64,000 nucleotides of DNA from Bacillota bacterium (GTDB lineage Bacteria; Bacillota; Clostridia; DSM-8532). The number at the start of each line of letters is the position of its first letter. Positions within the stretch are counted from its first letter, which is position 1. The DNA lies in NCBI GenBank assembly GCA_023443745.1, contig JAEZTB010000070.1:124001-188000 (forward strand), written 5' to 3'. A program made the translations under genes and the position numbers. The notes beneath the pieces were generated by a model, which ran no database searches, was not told the origin of the DNA, and was given only the letters and a program-made list of their open reading frames with translations. This document shows positions 49,806 through 58,467 of this stretch, in pieces.

Positions 49806-50675
49806 ATGGCACTCATGATTGCTGCTGATCAATGGAATGAATACAAGCTTTTGGATGCAGGTGACGGTGAAAAAGTAGAAAGCTGGAATGGCATCATATT
49901 AAGAAGACCCGATCCTCAAGCCATTTGGCCCTGGACCAAACCAGGGGTTTTAGAAAGCGTGCATGCTCACTACCACAGAAGTAAGGCCGGTGGTGGTGAA
50001 TGGGAATATAAAAAGAAAATTCCTTCAAGCTGGAACCTGAACTACAAGAATCTGACTTTTAAAATTGAACCCACAGGCTTTAAGCATACGGGACTTTTTC
50101 CGGAACAAGCTGTAAATTGGGATTGGATGACTGAAAGAATCACTGAGGCTCACTGGCCTGTTTCAGTGCTCAATCTTTTTGCCTATACAGGTGGCGCAAC
50201 CTGTGCCTGTTTAGCTGCCGGGGCTTCCGTCTGCCATGTGGATGCCTCCAAGGGCATGGTCTCCTGGGCCAGAGAAAATGTTGCTCTGTCCCATCTTTCT
50301 GATAAGCCTGTAAGGTTTATCGTGGATGACTGCTTAAAGTTTGTACAGAGGGAAATCCGAAGGGGTCGTTTTTATGACGCCGTTATCATGGATCCGCCTT
50401 CCTATGGAAGGGGCCCTAACGGTGAGCTTTGGAAGCTGGAAGACGAGCTTTTTACATTGGTCAACACCTTAAAGGATGTCATGAGCGAGAAACCTGTTTT
50501 CTTTTTGCTTAATTCTTATACCACGGGATTTTCACCCCAGGTTTCAGCCAATATGCTGGACCTTGGCTTAAGGGCAAAGTATGGCGGCAGGGTATCCTGT
50601 GGTGAGGTAGGTCTGCCCGTGACCGATTCCTCCATTATTCTCCCTTGCGGAACCTATGCCCGATGGGAAAAATGA
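49806..50675 (+). CDS. RlmI-like SAM-dependent rRNA methyltransferase
   Basis: About 289 residues. NLFAYTGGATCACLAAGA (motif I), VCHVDASKGMVSWAREN and VIMDPPSYGRGPNGE (motif IV, DPPSYG) place it near the RlmI/RlmK group of m5C/m2G rRNA methyltransferases. The N-terminal PUA domain of full-length RlmI is missing. The start at 49806 has AGAGAGG; an ATG at 49761 without an RBS would add 15 residues. Target base unknown. Confidence 0.82.
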   Translation: MALMIAADQWNEYKLLDAGDGEKVESWNGIILRRPDPQAIWPWTKPGVLESVHAHYHRSKAGGGEWEYKKKIPSSWNLNYKNLTFKIEPTGFKHTGLFPEQAVNWDWMTERITEAHWPVSVLNLFAYTGGATCACLAAGASVCHVDASKGMVSWARENVALSHLSDKPVRFIVDDCLKFVQREIRRGRFYDAVIMDPPSYGRGPNGELWKLEDELFTLVNTLKDVMSEKPVFFLLNSYTTGFSPQVSANMLDLGLRAKYGGRVSCGEVGLPVTDSSIILPCGTYARWEK

Positions 50676-50797
50676 TCGGCCGAAATATTATGACAGATGT
50701 GGTTTGACTGTACACTTTCATGTTATAATAACCGACATATAAGAATTATCGTGATTTGCTTTCTCATTAATGTTTCCGTACATATCCGACGGATTAA

Positions 50798-51181
50798 ATG
50801 GAAAGAAAGGAACTAAAAAAGAGAATGAACAATACTCAGCCTATTTTTGATACTGTTATTGATGCCTTGGACGATAAAAAAGCGAAAAACATAAAAGCCA
50901 TTGATATTCATGATCTCACCACTATAGCGCATTATTTTATCATGGCCAGCGGTACATCTGTTACTCATATAAAAGCTTTAGCCGATAATGTTGAAGAAAA
51001 GCTTTCTGAAAAAGGCATTAAGCCCTTGCATGTGGAAGGCTATAACAGCGCACGCTGGATTCTTATTGATTACAGCGATGTGGTGATTCATATTTTTCAC
51101 GAGGAAGACAGGGAGTATTACGGCCTTGAGAGATTATGGCAGGACGGAAAACAGCTTGTTCTCAAGACCGACAATGTATAA
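50798..51181 (+). CDS. rsfS: Ribosomal silencing factor RsfS
   Basis: 127 residues. It contains FDTVIDALDDKKAKNIKAID, then DYFIMASG-like HYFIMASGTSVTHIKALADN, and the end WILIDYSDVVIHIFHEEDRE, all typical of RsfS, which binds L14 and blocks subunit joining in poor nutrition. An ATG at 50825 (MNNTQPIF) would fit the usual family length better. nadD and yqeK, normally upstream, are absent. leuS follows by 15 bases. A TTGACT and TATAAT pair upstream (50704-50729) has only 14-bp spacing and is a doubtful promoter. Confidence 0.9.
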   Translation: MERKELKKRMNNTQPIFDTVIDALDDKKAKNIKAIDIHDLTTIAHYFIMASGTSVTHIKALADNVEEKLSEKGIKPLHVEGYNSARWILIDYSDVVIHIFHEEDREYYGLERLWQDGKQLVLKTDNV

Positions 51182-51196
51182 TTTGGAGGTTATCCT

Positions 51197-53638
51197 ATGA
51201 GCTATTCAACACAGATCGATAAAAAATGGCAGAAGAGATGGGAAGAAAGCAACCTATATAAGTTTAACCGAGAACAGCTTGATAAAAAGCTCTACTGCCT
51301 TGAAATGTTTTCCTACCCCTCGGGGGCTAATCTCCACGTGGGACATTGGTATAATTATGGTCTGACAGATTCCTGGGCGCGTATGAAGCGGATGCAGGGT
51401 TATAATGTCTTCCATCCCCAGGGTTTTGATGCCTTTGGCTTGCCTGCTGAAAACTATGCCATAAAGACAGGTATTCATCCCAAGGATTCGACTTTAAAAA
51501 ACATTGAAACCATGAAGCAGCAGCTTAAGGCCATGGGTGCCTCCTTTGACTGGGATTATGATGTTGTGACCTGTTCTCCCGAATACTACAAGTGGACCCA
51601 GTGGATATTCCTGCAGCTTTATAAAAAAGGTCTGGCCTATAGAAAGAATGCACCTGTGAACTGGTGTCCCAGTTGTAAAACCGTTCTGGCCAACGAGCAG
51701 GTCATTGACGGAAGCTGTGAACGCTGCAACTCCGAAGTGACCAAAAAGAATTTGACCCAATGGTTCTTTAAAATTACCGAGTATGCTCAGGAGCTCTTAG
51801 ATTGCCTGCCTGGTCTTGATTGGCCTGAAAAGACCAAGAAAATACAGACCAACTGGATTGGACGCTCGGAAGGTGCAGAAATAGAATTTATAGTTGAAAA
51901 TAAAGACATTTCTTTCAGAGTATTCACCACCCGGGCAGATACCCTTTATGGTGTGACCTATGTGGTACTGGCCCCTGAAAATGAGCTTGTCGATGAAATC
52001 ACCACTCCGGAGTATAAAGAAAAGGTTGATGCTTATCGGGATCAAGTTAAGAAAGTTTCGGAAATAGACCGCCTTTCAACGGTACGTGAAAAGACCGGTG
52101 TTTTTACAGGTGCTTATGCCATTCACCCCTTAACCGGCGAAAAGGTGCAGATATGGGTCGCCGACTATGTTCTGGCAGGCTACGGTACGGGCTGTGTCAT
52201 GGCTGTTCCCGCTCATGATGAGCGTGATTTTGAATTTGCCACCAAGTATAACCTGGATATCAAACGTGTCATCAAGGGCAAGGATGGAGTGGATGATACT
52301 CTTCCCTTTACCGATTATGGTCTGTTAACGGCAAGTCAGGAATTTGATGGAGTAACCTCTGACGAAGCCCGGGTCGGCATTGTGAAAAAGCTGGAAAAGG
52401 ATGGCCACGGTGAACTTAAGGTCACCTACCGCCTGCGTGACTGGTTGGTTTCAAGGCAGCGGTACTGGGGTGCGCCAATTCCTGTTGTCCACTGTGAAAA
52501 ATGTGGTACGGTGCCGGTTCCAGAGGATCAGTTGCCTGTTGAGCTGCCTTATAATGTGGTATTTACTCCCGATGGCGAATCTCCTCTGGCCAAGTGTGAA
52601 GAGTTTATTCATACCACCTGTCCTTCCTGTGGAGGGGCTGCCAGAAGGGATTCAGATACCCTGGATACCTTTGTCTGCTCAAGCTGGTATTTCTTAAGGT
52701 ACCCGGACAGCAAAAATTCTCAGGAGGCTTTTAACCGGGATTGGATCAACAAGATGCTTCCTGTTGACAAATATGTGGGCGGCGCCGAGCATGCCGCGAT
52801 GCATCTTCTGTATGCACGCTTTTTCACAAAGGCCTTGCGGGATATGGGTCATCTTGATTTTGACGAACCCTTCCTGTCACTGGTACATCAGGGTACTATC
52901 CTGGGTGCTGACGGACAAAAGATGTCAAAGTCCAGAGGCAATACGGTAAACCCAGATGAATATATACAGAAATTTGGCTCCGATGTCTTCAGAATGTATC
53001 TGGCCTTTGGTTTTGCCTATATTGAAGGCGGGCCATGGAGTGATGACGGCATTAAGGCCATTGACCGTTTTGTGGGGCGTGTAGAAAGATCGGTAGAAAA
53101 GCTTATAGCAGAAAGAAAAGAAGCTTCGATCAACACCATGGGCCCTGATGAGAAGGAACTCAATCTGGTAAGACACAACGCCATAAAGAGTGTAACCACC
53201 GATTCGGAACAATTCCAGTTTAACACTGCCATTGCAAGGCTCATGGAGCTGGTTAATGCCATTTACAAATATGATGCGCTGGAAGCGAAGAATCGCTCCC
53301 TCTTAGAGGATACCGTCCGAGACCTTGTTAAACTGTTGGCACCCTTTGCTCCGCATTTTACCGAAGAATTATGGGAGATGCTCGGGGAAAAAACATCCCT
53401 GTTTAACCAAGCCTGGCCGGAATACGACGAGAAAGCTTTGATCAGGGATGAGGTGGAGCTGGCTGTTCAATTTAACGGGCAGATCCGGTTTAAAATGAAT
53501 GTGCCGTCAGATGCTGATAACAAAACCATTGAAGATATCGCGCTGAAGGATTCCCGTTCGGCACCGTTCCTTGATGGAAAAAGCATTGCCAAGATCATTG
53601 TGGTCAAAGGCCGTTTGGTCAATATAGTGGTAAAGTAA
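51197..53638 (+). CDS. leuS: Leucyl-tRNA synthetase
   Basis: 813 residues, standard bacterial length. Class I signatures: HVGH near residue 48 (YPSGANLHVGHWYNYGL) and KMSKS near 575 (ILGADGQKMSKSRGN). The editing CP1 domain (about 220-410) includes TTRADTLYGVTYVVLAPE and VPAHDERDFEFA. A four-Cys zinc module lies near CEKCGTVPVPEDQLP and CPSCGG. There is no T-box upstream, so Leu supply does not control it that way here. Expressed with rsfS. Confidence 0.96.
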   Translation: MSYSTQIDKKWQKRWEESNLYKFNREQLDKKLYCLEMFSYPSGANLHVGHWYNYGLTDSWARMKRMQGYNVFHPQGFDAFGLPAENYAIKTGIHPKDSTLKNIETMKQQLKAMGASFDWDYDVVTCSPEYYKWTQWIFLQLYKKGLAYRKNAPVNWCPSCKTVLANEQVIDGSCERCNSEVTKKNLTQWFFKITEYAQELLDCLPGLDWPEKTKKIQTNWIGRSEGAEIEFIVENKDISFRVFTTRADTLYGVTYVVLAPENELVDEITTPEYKEKVDAYRDQVKKVSEIDRLSTVREKTGVFTGAYAIHPLTGEKVQIWVADYVLAGYGTGCVMAVPAHDERDFEFATKYNLDIKRVIKGKDGVDDTLPFTDYGLLTASQEFDGVTSDEARVGIVKKLEKDGHGELKVTYRLRDWLVSRQRYWGAPIPVVHCEKCGTVPVPEDQLPVELPYNVVFTPDGESPLAKCEEFIHTTCPSCGGAARRDSDTLDTFVCSSWYFLRYPDSKNSQEAFNRDWINKMLPVDKYVGGAEHAAMHLLYARFFTKALRDMGHLDFDEPFLSLVHQGTILGADGQKMSKSRGNTVNPDEYIQKFGSDVFRMYLAFGFAYIEGGPWSDDGIKAIDRFVGRVERSVEKLIAERKEASINTMGPDEKELNLVRHNAIKSVTTDSEQFQFNTAIARLMELVNAIYKYDALEAKNRSLLEDTVRDLVKLLAPFAPHFTEELWEMLGEKTSLFNQAWPEYDEKALIRDEVELAVQFNGQIRFKMNVPSDADNKTIEDIALKDSRSAPFLDGKSIAKIIVVKGRLVNIVVK

Positions 53639-53678
53639 GTTGTGCTTGTTTTAAAGTAATTGTAAAGGGGGTATTTCC

Positions 53679-54065
53679 ATGGATCAGGCATTCAGGTTCC
53701 TGATTATGGCCGCTGTTACATATATAGCTTTTTTGTGTGTCATAAGGCTTATTATTGGTTCCCAGTACAAGGCCAAGTCTTTCCTTATCAATATCATAGG
53801 AATGATTACGGTGTACGGAAGCTTTCTTATAAGCCGCTACGGCAACTTTTTAAAACTTCCGGTCTTGCTTTATTATGTGTTCCCGGTGCTTTTGACAGTA
53901 TTCCTTCCTCCCTTAGCCCTTAAAATGAAGAGTGACCAGACGTTAAAATACCTGGCTTTCAGTCTTCTTGCCGTTCCGGTTATTCATCTGGTCTTTTCCT
54001 TCTTACTTGGCTGGGGAGAGTTTTTACCCTTTATTAAGATCCCGTCCCTATGGAATATTATTTGA
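53679..54065 (+). CDS. Small integral membrane protein of unknown function
   Basis: 128 residues, four predicted membrane helices (about 5-24, 31-50, 62-82, 98-115) with short loops. No motif recognised. GGGGGT precedes the ATG; the gene follows leuS by 40 bases and is closed by a terminator. Confidence 0.65.
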   Translation: MDQAFRFLIMAAVTYIAFLCVIRLIIGSQYKAKSFLINIIGMITVYGSFLISRYGNFLKLPVLLYYVFPVLLTVFLPPLALKMKSDQTLKYLAFSLLAVPVIHLVFSFLLGWGEFLPFIKIPSLWNII

Positions 54066-54070
54066 TAAGT

Positions 54071-54116
54071 ATTCGGCAAGTGAACTGTAAGAGATCGCTT
54101 GCCGAAAATTTTTCGA
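54071..54116 (+). terminator. Intrinsic terminator of the rsfS-leuS unit
   Basis: TTCGGCAAG pairs with CTTGCCGAA, followed by AATTTTTC. Confidence 0.75.
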
Positions 54117-54152
54117 GAGGGTTATGAAAGCTCCGGATAGTAAAGAATATCA

Positions 54153-54181
54153 TTGCAGCCATTAAAGGCTTAGGGTATAAT
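54153..54181 (+). promoter_or_regulatory. Promoter of mrnC-rlmB
   Basis: TTGCAG (54153-54158), 17 bp, TATAAT (54176-54181). The leader of about 90 nt contains the palindrome GCATGC-TGGC-GCATGC. Confidence 0.65.
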
Positions 54182-54279
54182 GGGTCAGTATCTTAGGAAT
54201 TCAGTAGAGTTCGCTTTCCTTGCATGCTGGCGCATGCCCGTGCTCGGATTATTTTAATAACTTATGATAAGATGAGGTG

Positions 54280-54711
54280 ATGAGGTTGGCTCTTGAAAAG
54301 GTTGATGAAGTAAGGCTTATGCAACCCGCTGTTTTAGCCTTTATGGGAGATGCGGTATTTAATCTCTTTATTCGGGAAAGATTAATTCTGAACAAAAAAG
54401 GTACCTCGCACCAGCTTCATCTCTATTCTACCGACTATGTAAAGGCCGCTTCACAGGCTAGAATATCGAAGGTTTTACTGAGTACCTTTACTGAGGATGA
54501 GGCCTATATTTTCAGACGAGGAAGAAATGCCAAATCAACAACCGTACCTAAAAATGCGGATATCCAAGATTATAAGTATGCCACTGCCTTCGAGGCAGTT
54601 ATGGGTTTTTTGTATTTAACCGGCCAGCAGGAAAGACTTAACGCCCTCATGCAACAAGCAGCCATCCTTATAGAAACAGCTGAAACGGAGATAAAACATG
54701 AGAAAGAATGA
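54280..54711 (+). CDS. mrnC: Mini-ribonuclease III
   Basis: About 143 residues. It is an RNase III catalytic domain without a dsRNA-binding domain: AVLAFMGDAVFNLFIRERL (with the metal-binding Asp), a SHQLH segment, and IQDYKYATAFEAVMGFLYLTG with the second acidic pair (E). It matures 23S rRNA ends in Firmicutes. The start is ambiguous among GTG 54277, ATG 54280 and TTG 54286 around GATGAGGTGATGAGG. rlmB overlaps its end by 14 bases, a typical pairing. Confidence 0.9.
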   Translation: MRLALEKVDEVRLMQPAVLAFMGDAVFNLFIRERLILNKKGTSHQLHLYSTDYVKAASQARISKVLLSTFTEDEAYIFRRGRNAKSTTVPKNADIQDYKYATAFEAVMGFLYLTGQQERLNALMQQAAILIETAETEIKHEKE

Positions 54712-56227
54712 TAATGATTCAAGAAGAAGCCCAAGGACACCTTCCGGCAGCAAACCAAGGAGCTCGGGCGCAGGAAAACGCGATGGAAAGCCAAGGGCCG
54801 GGGGCGGATTCGAATCCCGCAGCACAAGCAGGGGTTCTGAAAAGAGTGCAGGCGGCTATAGAGGTTCCCGAGGCTCAGATTCCGAGAGATCGGGAGGCTT
54901 CGGGGAAGCAAGAAGAAGCACGGACTGGAGTACCGGTGGCTACAGAATAACCAAAAAAGGTGCCGGAAAGAGCTCTGGAGGCTTTAAAGGCTATGGGGCG
55001 GGAAGAGATGCCGAACAGGGCACGGGTGAATTTAGAAGGCCGAGGAGAGACTCGGATGATTTCAGAGGGCCTAAAAGAGATTCAGAGCAAAGAACCGGCG
55101 GCTTTAGAGGACAAAGAAGGGACGATGCACCTAAAACCGGTGGTTTCAGGGGACCAAGAAGAGACGATGAACCCAGAACCGGTGGTTTCAGAGGGCAAAG
55201 AAGAGATGATGAACCTAGAACCGGTGGTTTCAGAGGGCAAAGAAGAGATGATGCGCCTAAACCCGGCGGCTTCAGAGGTCCAAGAATAGACGATGCGCCT
55301 AAAACCGGAGGCTTCAGAGGTCCAAGAAAAGACGATGCGCCTAAAGCCGGTGGCTATAGGGATTCTAAGCGAGGCTTTGAGAATAAGAGCCCTCGCACAC
55401 CCATGAATAAAAAGTTTGATACTCAACGTCCAAAAGAGGACGCTTATGTCAAGAAAGAAACCCTCAGGGATAATATTGGAAATGAACTTGAGGAAAGAGA
55501 GGACAGGGTCGAGGGAAGAAAGCCTGTGTTTGAAGCCTTAAGAGCCGGTCGTCCTATTAATAAGCTCTTTGTCGAAAAGGACAACGAGGATACCATGATC
55601 TCAAGAATTGTGGCCATGGCGAGGGAAAAAGCTGTTCCCATTCAGTATTTTGATCGCCATAAGCTGGATGCCATGTCCCAAACCCGCATCCACCAAGGTG
55701 TAATTCTAGAAGTCGCCGCTCAGGAATATGTTGAGGTTGAGGATATTCTGGCTAAAGCAGCCGAGAAAGAAGAAAAACCCTTTATACTTGTTTTGGATGG
55801 TATTACCGATACCAATAACCTGGGTTCAATAATAAGGAGCGCCGAGTGTTCGGGCGTTCACGGCATTATTATTCCAAAACGCCGCTCAGCAACCTTGAAT
55901 GCAACTGTTGCCAAGGTGGCCGCGGGAGCGCTGGAATATGTACCCGTGGCTCGTGTCAGTAATTTGGTGCAGACCTTGCGCCAGCTTAAAGAAGAAGGAG
56001 TGTGGATCGTCGGTGCCGATATGGACGGCGAGAGCAATTACTATGATACCGACTTGAAAGGCCCCTGCGCCCTTGTAATTGGAGGCGAAGGCGAAGGAAT
56101 TTCAAGGCTCGCCAAGGATGAATGCGACCTGATGGTTAAGATTCCTTTAAAAGGAAAGATATCTTCACTCAACGCCGGAGTCGCGGCCGCGCTTATCATG
56201 TTCGAGATTTCAAAGCAAAGAGATTAA
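54698..56227 (+). CDS. rlmB: 23S rRNA 2'-O-methyltransferase RlmB with repeat-rich N-terminal extension
   Basis: 509 residues; ordinary RlmB has about 250. The C-terminal half (from about 268) is a complete SPOUT enzyme: VEGRKPVFEALRAG substrate-binding domain, LDGITDTNNLGSIIRSAECSG, then the SAM knot with GGEGEGISRLAKDECD and IPLKGKISSLNAGVAAALI. It methylates the 23S ribose equivalent to G2251. The first 260 residues are Arg/Gly/Ser/Asp-rich and disordered, with six exact-length 14-residue tandem units (TGGFRGQRRDDAPK type) and a seventh degenerate one. The start overlaps mrnC with GGAG upstream. Confidence 0.93.
   Translation: MRKNDNDSRRSPRTPSGSKPRSSGAGKRDGKPRAGGGFESRSTSRGSEKSAGGYRGSRGSDSERSGGFGEARRSTDWSTGGYRITKKGAGKSSGGFKGYGAGRDAEQGTGEFRRPRRDSDDFRGPKRDSEQRTGGFRGQRRDDAPKTGGFRGPRRDDEPRTGGFRGQRRDDEPRTGGFRGQRRDDAPKPGGFRGPRIDDAPKTGGFRGPRKDDAPKAGGYRDSKRGFENKSPRTPMNKKFDTQRPKEDAYVKKETLRDNIGNELEEREDRVEGRKPVFEALRAGRPINKLFVEKDNEDTMISRIVAMAREKAVPIQYFDRHKLDAMSQTRIHQGVILEVAAQEYVEVEDILAKAAEKEEKPFILVLDGITDTNNLGSIIRSAECSGVHGIIIPKRRSATLNATVAKVAAGALEYVPVARVSNLVQTLRQLKEEGVWIVGADMDGESNYYDTDLKGPCALVIGGEGEGISRLAKDECDLMVKIPLKGKISSLNAGVAAALIMFEISKQRD
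55094..55387 (+). repeat. 42-bp tandem repeats inside rlmB
   Basis: Seven consecutive 42-bp units (55094, 55136, 55178, 55220, 55262, 55304, 55346), each encoding a (T/P/A)GG(F/Y)RG-x-R-x-D-D-x-P-(K/R) 14-mer; the last has diverged. Units differ at synonymous and a few coding positions, so they are kept under protein-level selection or are recent duplications. Confidence 0.9.
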
Positions 56228-56243
56228 TATTTTGTAACGATGA

Positions 56244-56270
56244 GGCTCTTCCCTTGGGAGGAGCCTTTAT
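56244..56270 (+). terminator. Intrinsic terminator of mrnC-rlmB
   Basis: GGCTCTTCCC pairs with GGGAGGAGCC, followed by TTTAT. A similar hairpin occurs at about 57082-57110 ahead of the diguanylate cyclase gene. Confidence 0.6.
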
Positions 56271-56399
56271 GATAACATAAAACACACACTTCACGAAGAT
56301 GACATTTTTCTGATCAATTCAAATGAAATACATAGCAGTGTGGTAAATGAGGAGAATATCCTGGTTGTAAGATGTGTATATGCCAATAGGCCCCTTCTG

Positions 56400-56880
56400 T
56401 CACTTATGGCGGCATCCCTTTTTTCTGCAACAGGTACTTTAAACAGGGCAGGTGTGGCAATCTACTATTGCATATAGGTACTTGGTCGACCCGACCTGGT
56501 TCCCCTGTTTTCAATGGTAGGGCTGACAGCGATGGTAGACATCGTTTTAGCTCCTATTGTTTCTGCCAGGATAGGTAAAAGAAACACCTCTGTCACTGCT
56601 AGTTTATTATCGCTAATTGGTTTGGTGGGGATATATACGACACCTTTCAACAACATATCCAGGGTCTTTTTTGAGGATATTCCAGGGAATCTTTAGCGGG
56701 TTTGATGCAATAATGGGCTGGAGTCTGATAGCAGACTGCGTTGAATATGCCGAGTGGAAAACGGGCATCAGAGCCGATGGATTTGTTTACTCCTCTGCCG
56801 GCCATATTGTCGTTTATGGGCACTATTCCTATGATATTCAACAATAACAATAACAATAACAATAACAAGAGCTATCAGCA
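56400..56880 (+). pseudogene. Remnant of a GPH-family sugar:cation symporter
   Basis: Fragments in more than one frame match the glycoside-pentoside-hexuronide symporters. They include a LNRAGVAIYYCIY-like stretch near 56435, a segment LTAMVDIVLAPIVSARIGKR near 56520-56580, and GWSLIADCVEYAEWKTGIRA at about 56710-56775, the hallmark D-x-x-E-Y-x-E-W-K-T-G motif. Frameshifts and missing parts show decay. It ends in the short-period repeat (AACAAT)n. Most of the N-terminal half is gone. Confidence 0.75.
56839..56868 (+). repeat. Short-period AACAAT repeat
   Basis: About five tandem AACAAT units encoding poly-Asn at the end of the symporter remnant; a slippage-prone tract. Confidence 0.7.
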
Positions 56881-56900
56881 AATGGTTAAGGAAATATAAG

Positions 56901-57058
56901 ATGATTGAAAAACTGACAGAGAAAGGTATAGTGTTCAAAAAAATCATTTATGACAAATCGATAAAGGAAGCTCAGCATGGATTTATGAATAATCATCACA
57001 CAACTCCGGCAAAAGAATGCTTGCAGGAGGTTGCGGCATTTATCAAAAGCAAAGTTGG
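56901..57058 (+). pseudogene. C-terminal fragment of an alpha/beta hydrolase (esterase)
   Basis: About 52 residues read MIEKLTEKGIVFKKIIYDKS, then AQHGFMNNHHTTPAKEC and EVAAFIKSK. The HGF with its following TP-x-A-x-x-C/A and the final E-V-A-x-F-I helix match the end of acetyl-esterase/lipase proteins, where this His completes the triad. The N-terminal three quarters are missing, so this is a remnant. It directly follows the symporter remnant, suggesting a decayed sugar-ester utilisation locus. Confidence 0.6.
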
Positions 57059-57175
57059 TTTCTATATCCTATCAATACAGGAGGCTCTTCCAGCGGGAGG
57101 GGCCTTTATGGTATCATTGAACTATTCTTTTATAAGGATCTGTCTAACCAAATACGAGGCTGTTCGGAGGAGTAT

Positions 57176-58177
57176 ATGAAGCGAAAATCAACACTACTTT
57201 TTTCAATCTCGTTGACTCTTCTCCTTTTTGTAGGAACGATTATTTTCCTTTTCAGACAATTCATTTTGATGATTCAAAACGACGCCTCAACTATAAACGA
57301 CTTAGGAATTATCAGAGGATCGATTCAACGGCTCTCGAAACTAGAAATAAGCCACCAGCCAAACGATGATCTAAGAGAAAAAATCAATAGTCTTATTGTT
57401 AAATACAAAGAAAAAGACATTACATCACTTCAACCCCTTGAGGAAAAATGGATGGAATTGGAATCATTGGGCGCCACATTCCGTTCAAACCCGAGCCAGC
57501 AGAATCACATGCTTTATTTGAAAAAAAGTGAAGAATGCTGGACAGTGGCAGATCAAATGGTTCTTGATAACCAGTACATAGCAGAAAATAAAACCAAATA
57601 TCTTACGCTTCCCATTACTTTACTGGTGATGAACTTAATGGTGGTTTTTGTTCTTCTTTTCATGGTCAAAAGATATGTTTATGACAATCTTGAGAAATCT
57701 GCCATTTTTGATCCATTGACCAAGGTCTTTAACCGGAGATATTTCATGGAGTTTCTGAATCATGAAATCATCAGAGCCAACCGCAAAAACGATATTTTTT
57801 GTTTGGTTATGCTGGATATTGATCACTTTAAGAAGATTAATGACACCTTTGGTCATGACCGTGGCGATGATGTTTTGGAAACTGTCGCGGCTGTTGCTCA
57901 AAAAGACATTCGAAAATCTGATGTATTTTCTCGTATTGGCGGTGAAGAGTTCACCTTGCTTTTGGCAGATATCACCCTTGATAAGGCTTTGATAATGGCT
58001 GAAAGAGTACGTTCGAACATTGAGAGCCATGCTTTTAAACAGATTGGAAAAGTGACTGTCAGTCTTGGAGTTGCCGCCTTCCAGCATGGAGACTCTGCAG
58101 ACAGTATCATGAAAAGAGCAGATGTGGCCTTATACCATGCCAAGGAAAACGGGCGAAACCGGATAGAGGCAGGGTAA
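57176..58177 (+). CDS. Membrane-bound diguanylate cyclase (GGDEF)
   Basis: 333 residues. Two membrane helices (about 8-30 and 142-165) enclose an extracytoplasmic helical sensor of about 110 residues. The GGDEF domain (about 170-330) has DPLTKVFNRRYFMEFL, the metal-binding LDIDHFKKINDTFGHDRGD and an active-site SRIGGEEF. An RKSD I-site lies five residues before it, so feedback inhibition by c-di-GMP is likely. The product may influence motility (motAB). ATG 57176 follows CGGAGGAG; a longer frame starts in the esterase remnant. No neighbouring effector is evident. Confidence 0.92.
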   Translation: MKRKSTLLFSISLTLLLFVGTIIFLFRQFILMIQNDASTINDLGIIRGSIQRLSKLEISHQPNDDLREKINSLIVKYKEKDITSLQPLEEKWMELESLGATFRSNPSQQNHMLYLKKSEECWTVADQMVLDNQYIAENKTKYLTLPITLLVMNLMVVFVLLFMVKRYVYDNLEKSAIFDPLTKVFNRRYFMEFLNHEIIRANRKNDIFCLVMLDIDHFKKINDTFGHDRGDDVLETVAAVAQKDIRKSDVFSRIGGEEFTLLLADITLDKALIMAERVRSNIESHAFKQIGKVTVSLGVAAFQHGDSADSIMKRADVALYHAKENGRNRIEAG

Positions 58178-58381
58178 CAGCTAAGTTCAAACCAGCTGAT
58201 GTATCGGGTTAACAGTTTTAAAGCATCCCTGTTTGGCTCAAAAAAGTAGTTATGGGTTTTATAAATTGTGATCTTTGAGTATCCTTTTCGGAGTAACCTG
58301 CATCTTTATAAACCTATTTAGCTCTTAAATCACCATGCCTGATTGACAAACAATTAACTTATAAAAATAGAAATAAATTTC

Positions 58382-58410
58382 TTGACACCTGCATAATTCT
58401 ATATTATAAA
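58382..58410 (+). promoter_or_regulatory. Promoter ahead of the GC-rich operon
   Basis: TTGACA (58382-58387), 17 bp, TATAAA (58405-58410), followed at once by a palindromic operator. The gap 58178-58381 holds nothing else that I recognise. Confidence 0.7.
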
Positions 58411-58411
58411 A

Positions 58412-58430
58412 TAGATAGTAGAACTATCTA
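58412..58430. promoter_or_regulatory. Perfect inverted-repeat operator at the transcription start
   Basis: TAGATAGT-AGA-ACTATCTA: 8-bp perfect arms with a 3-base spacer, covering the expected start point. The form suits a dimeric repressor (TetR- or GntR-like) rather than a MerR activator. No such repressor gene lies in the window. Confidence 0.6.
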
Positions 58431-58467
58431 CTTTCTAAAAATACCGGCATCTTTCTACAGCATTTTT

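Noticed and set aside
51100..51196. T-box in front of leuS
   Set aside because: No TGGTACC-type T-box sequence or stem I elements; leuS follows rsfS by 15 bases.
55094..55387. Regularly spaced 42-bp repeats that could suggest a CRISPR array
   Set aside because: There are no unique spacers; the units abut, stay in frame within rlmB and encode a 14-residue repeat.
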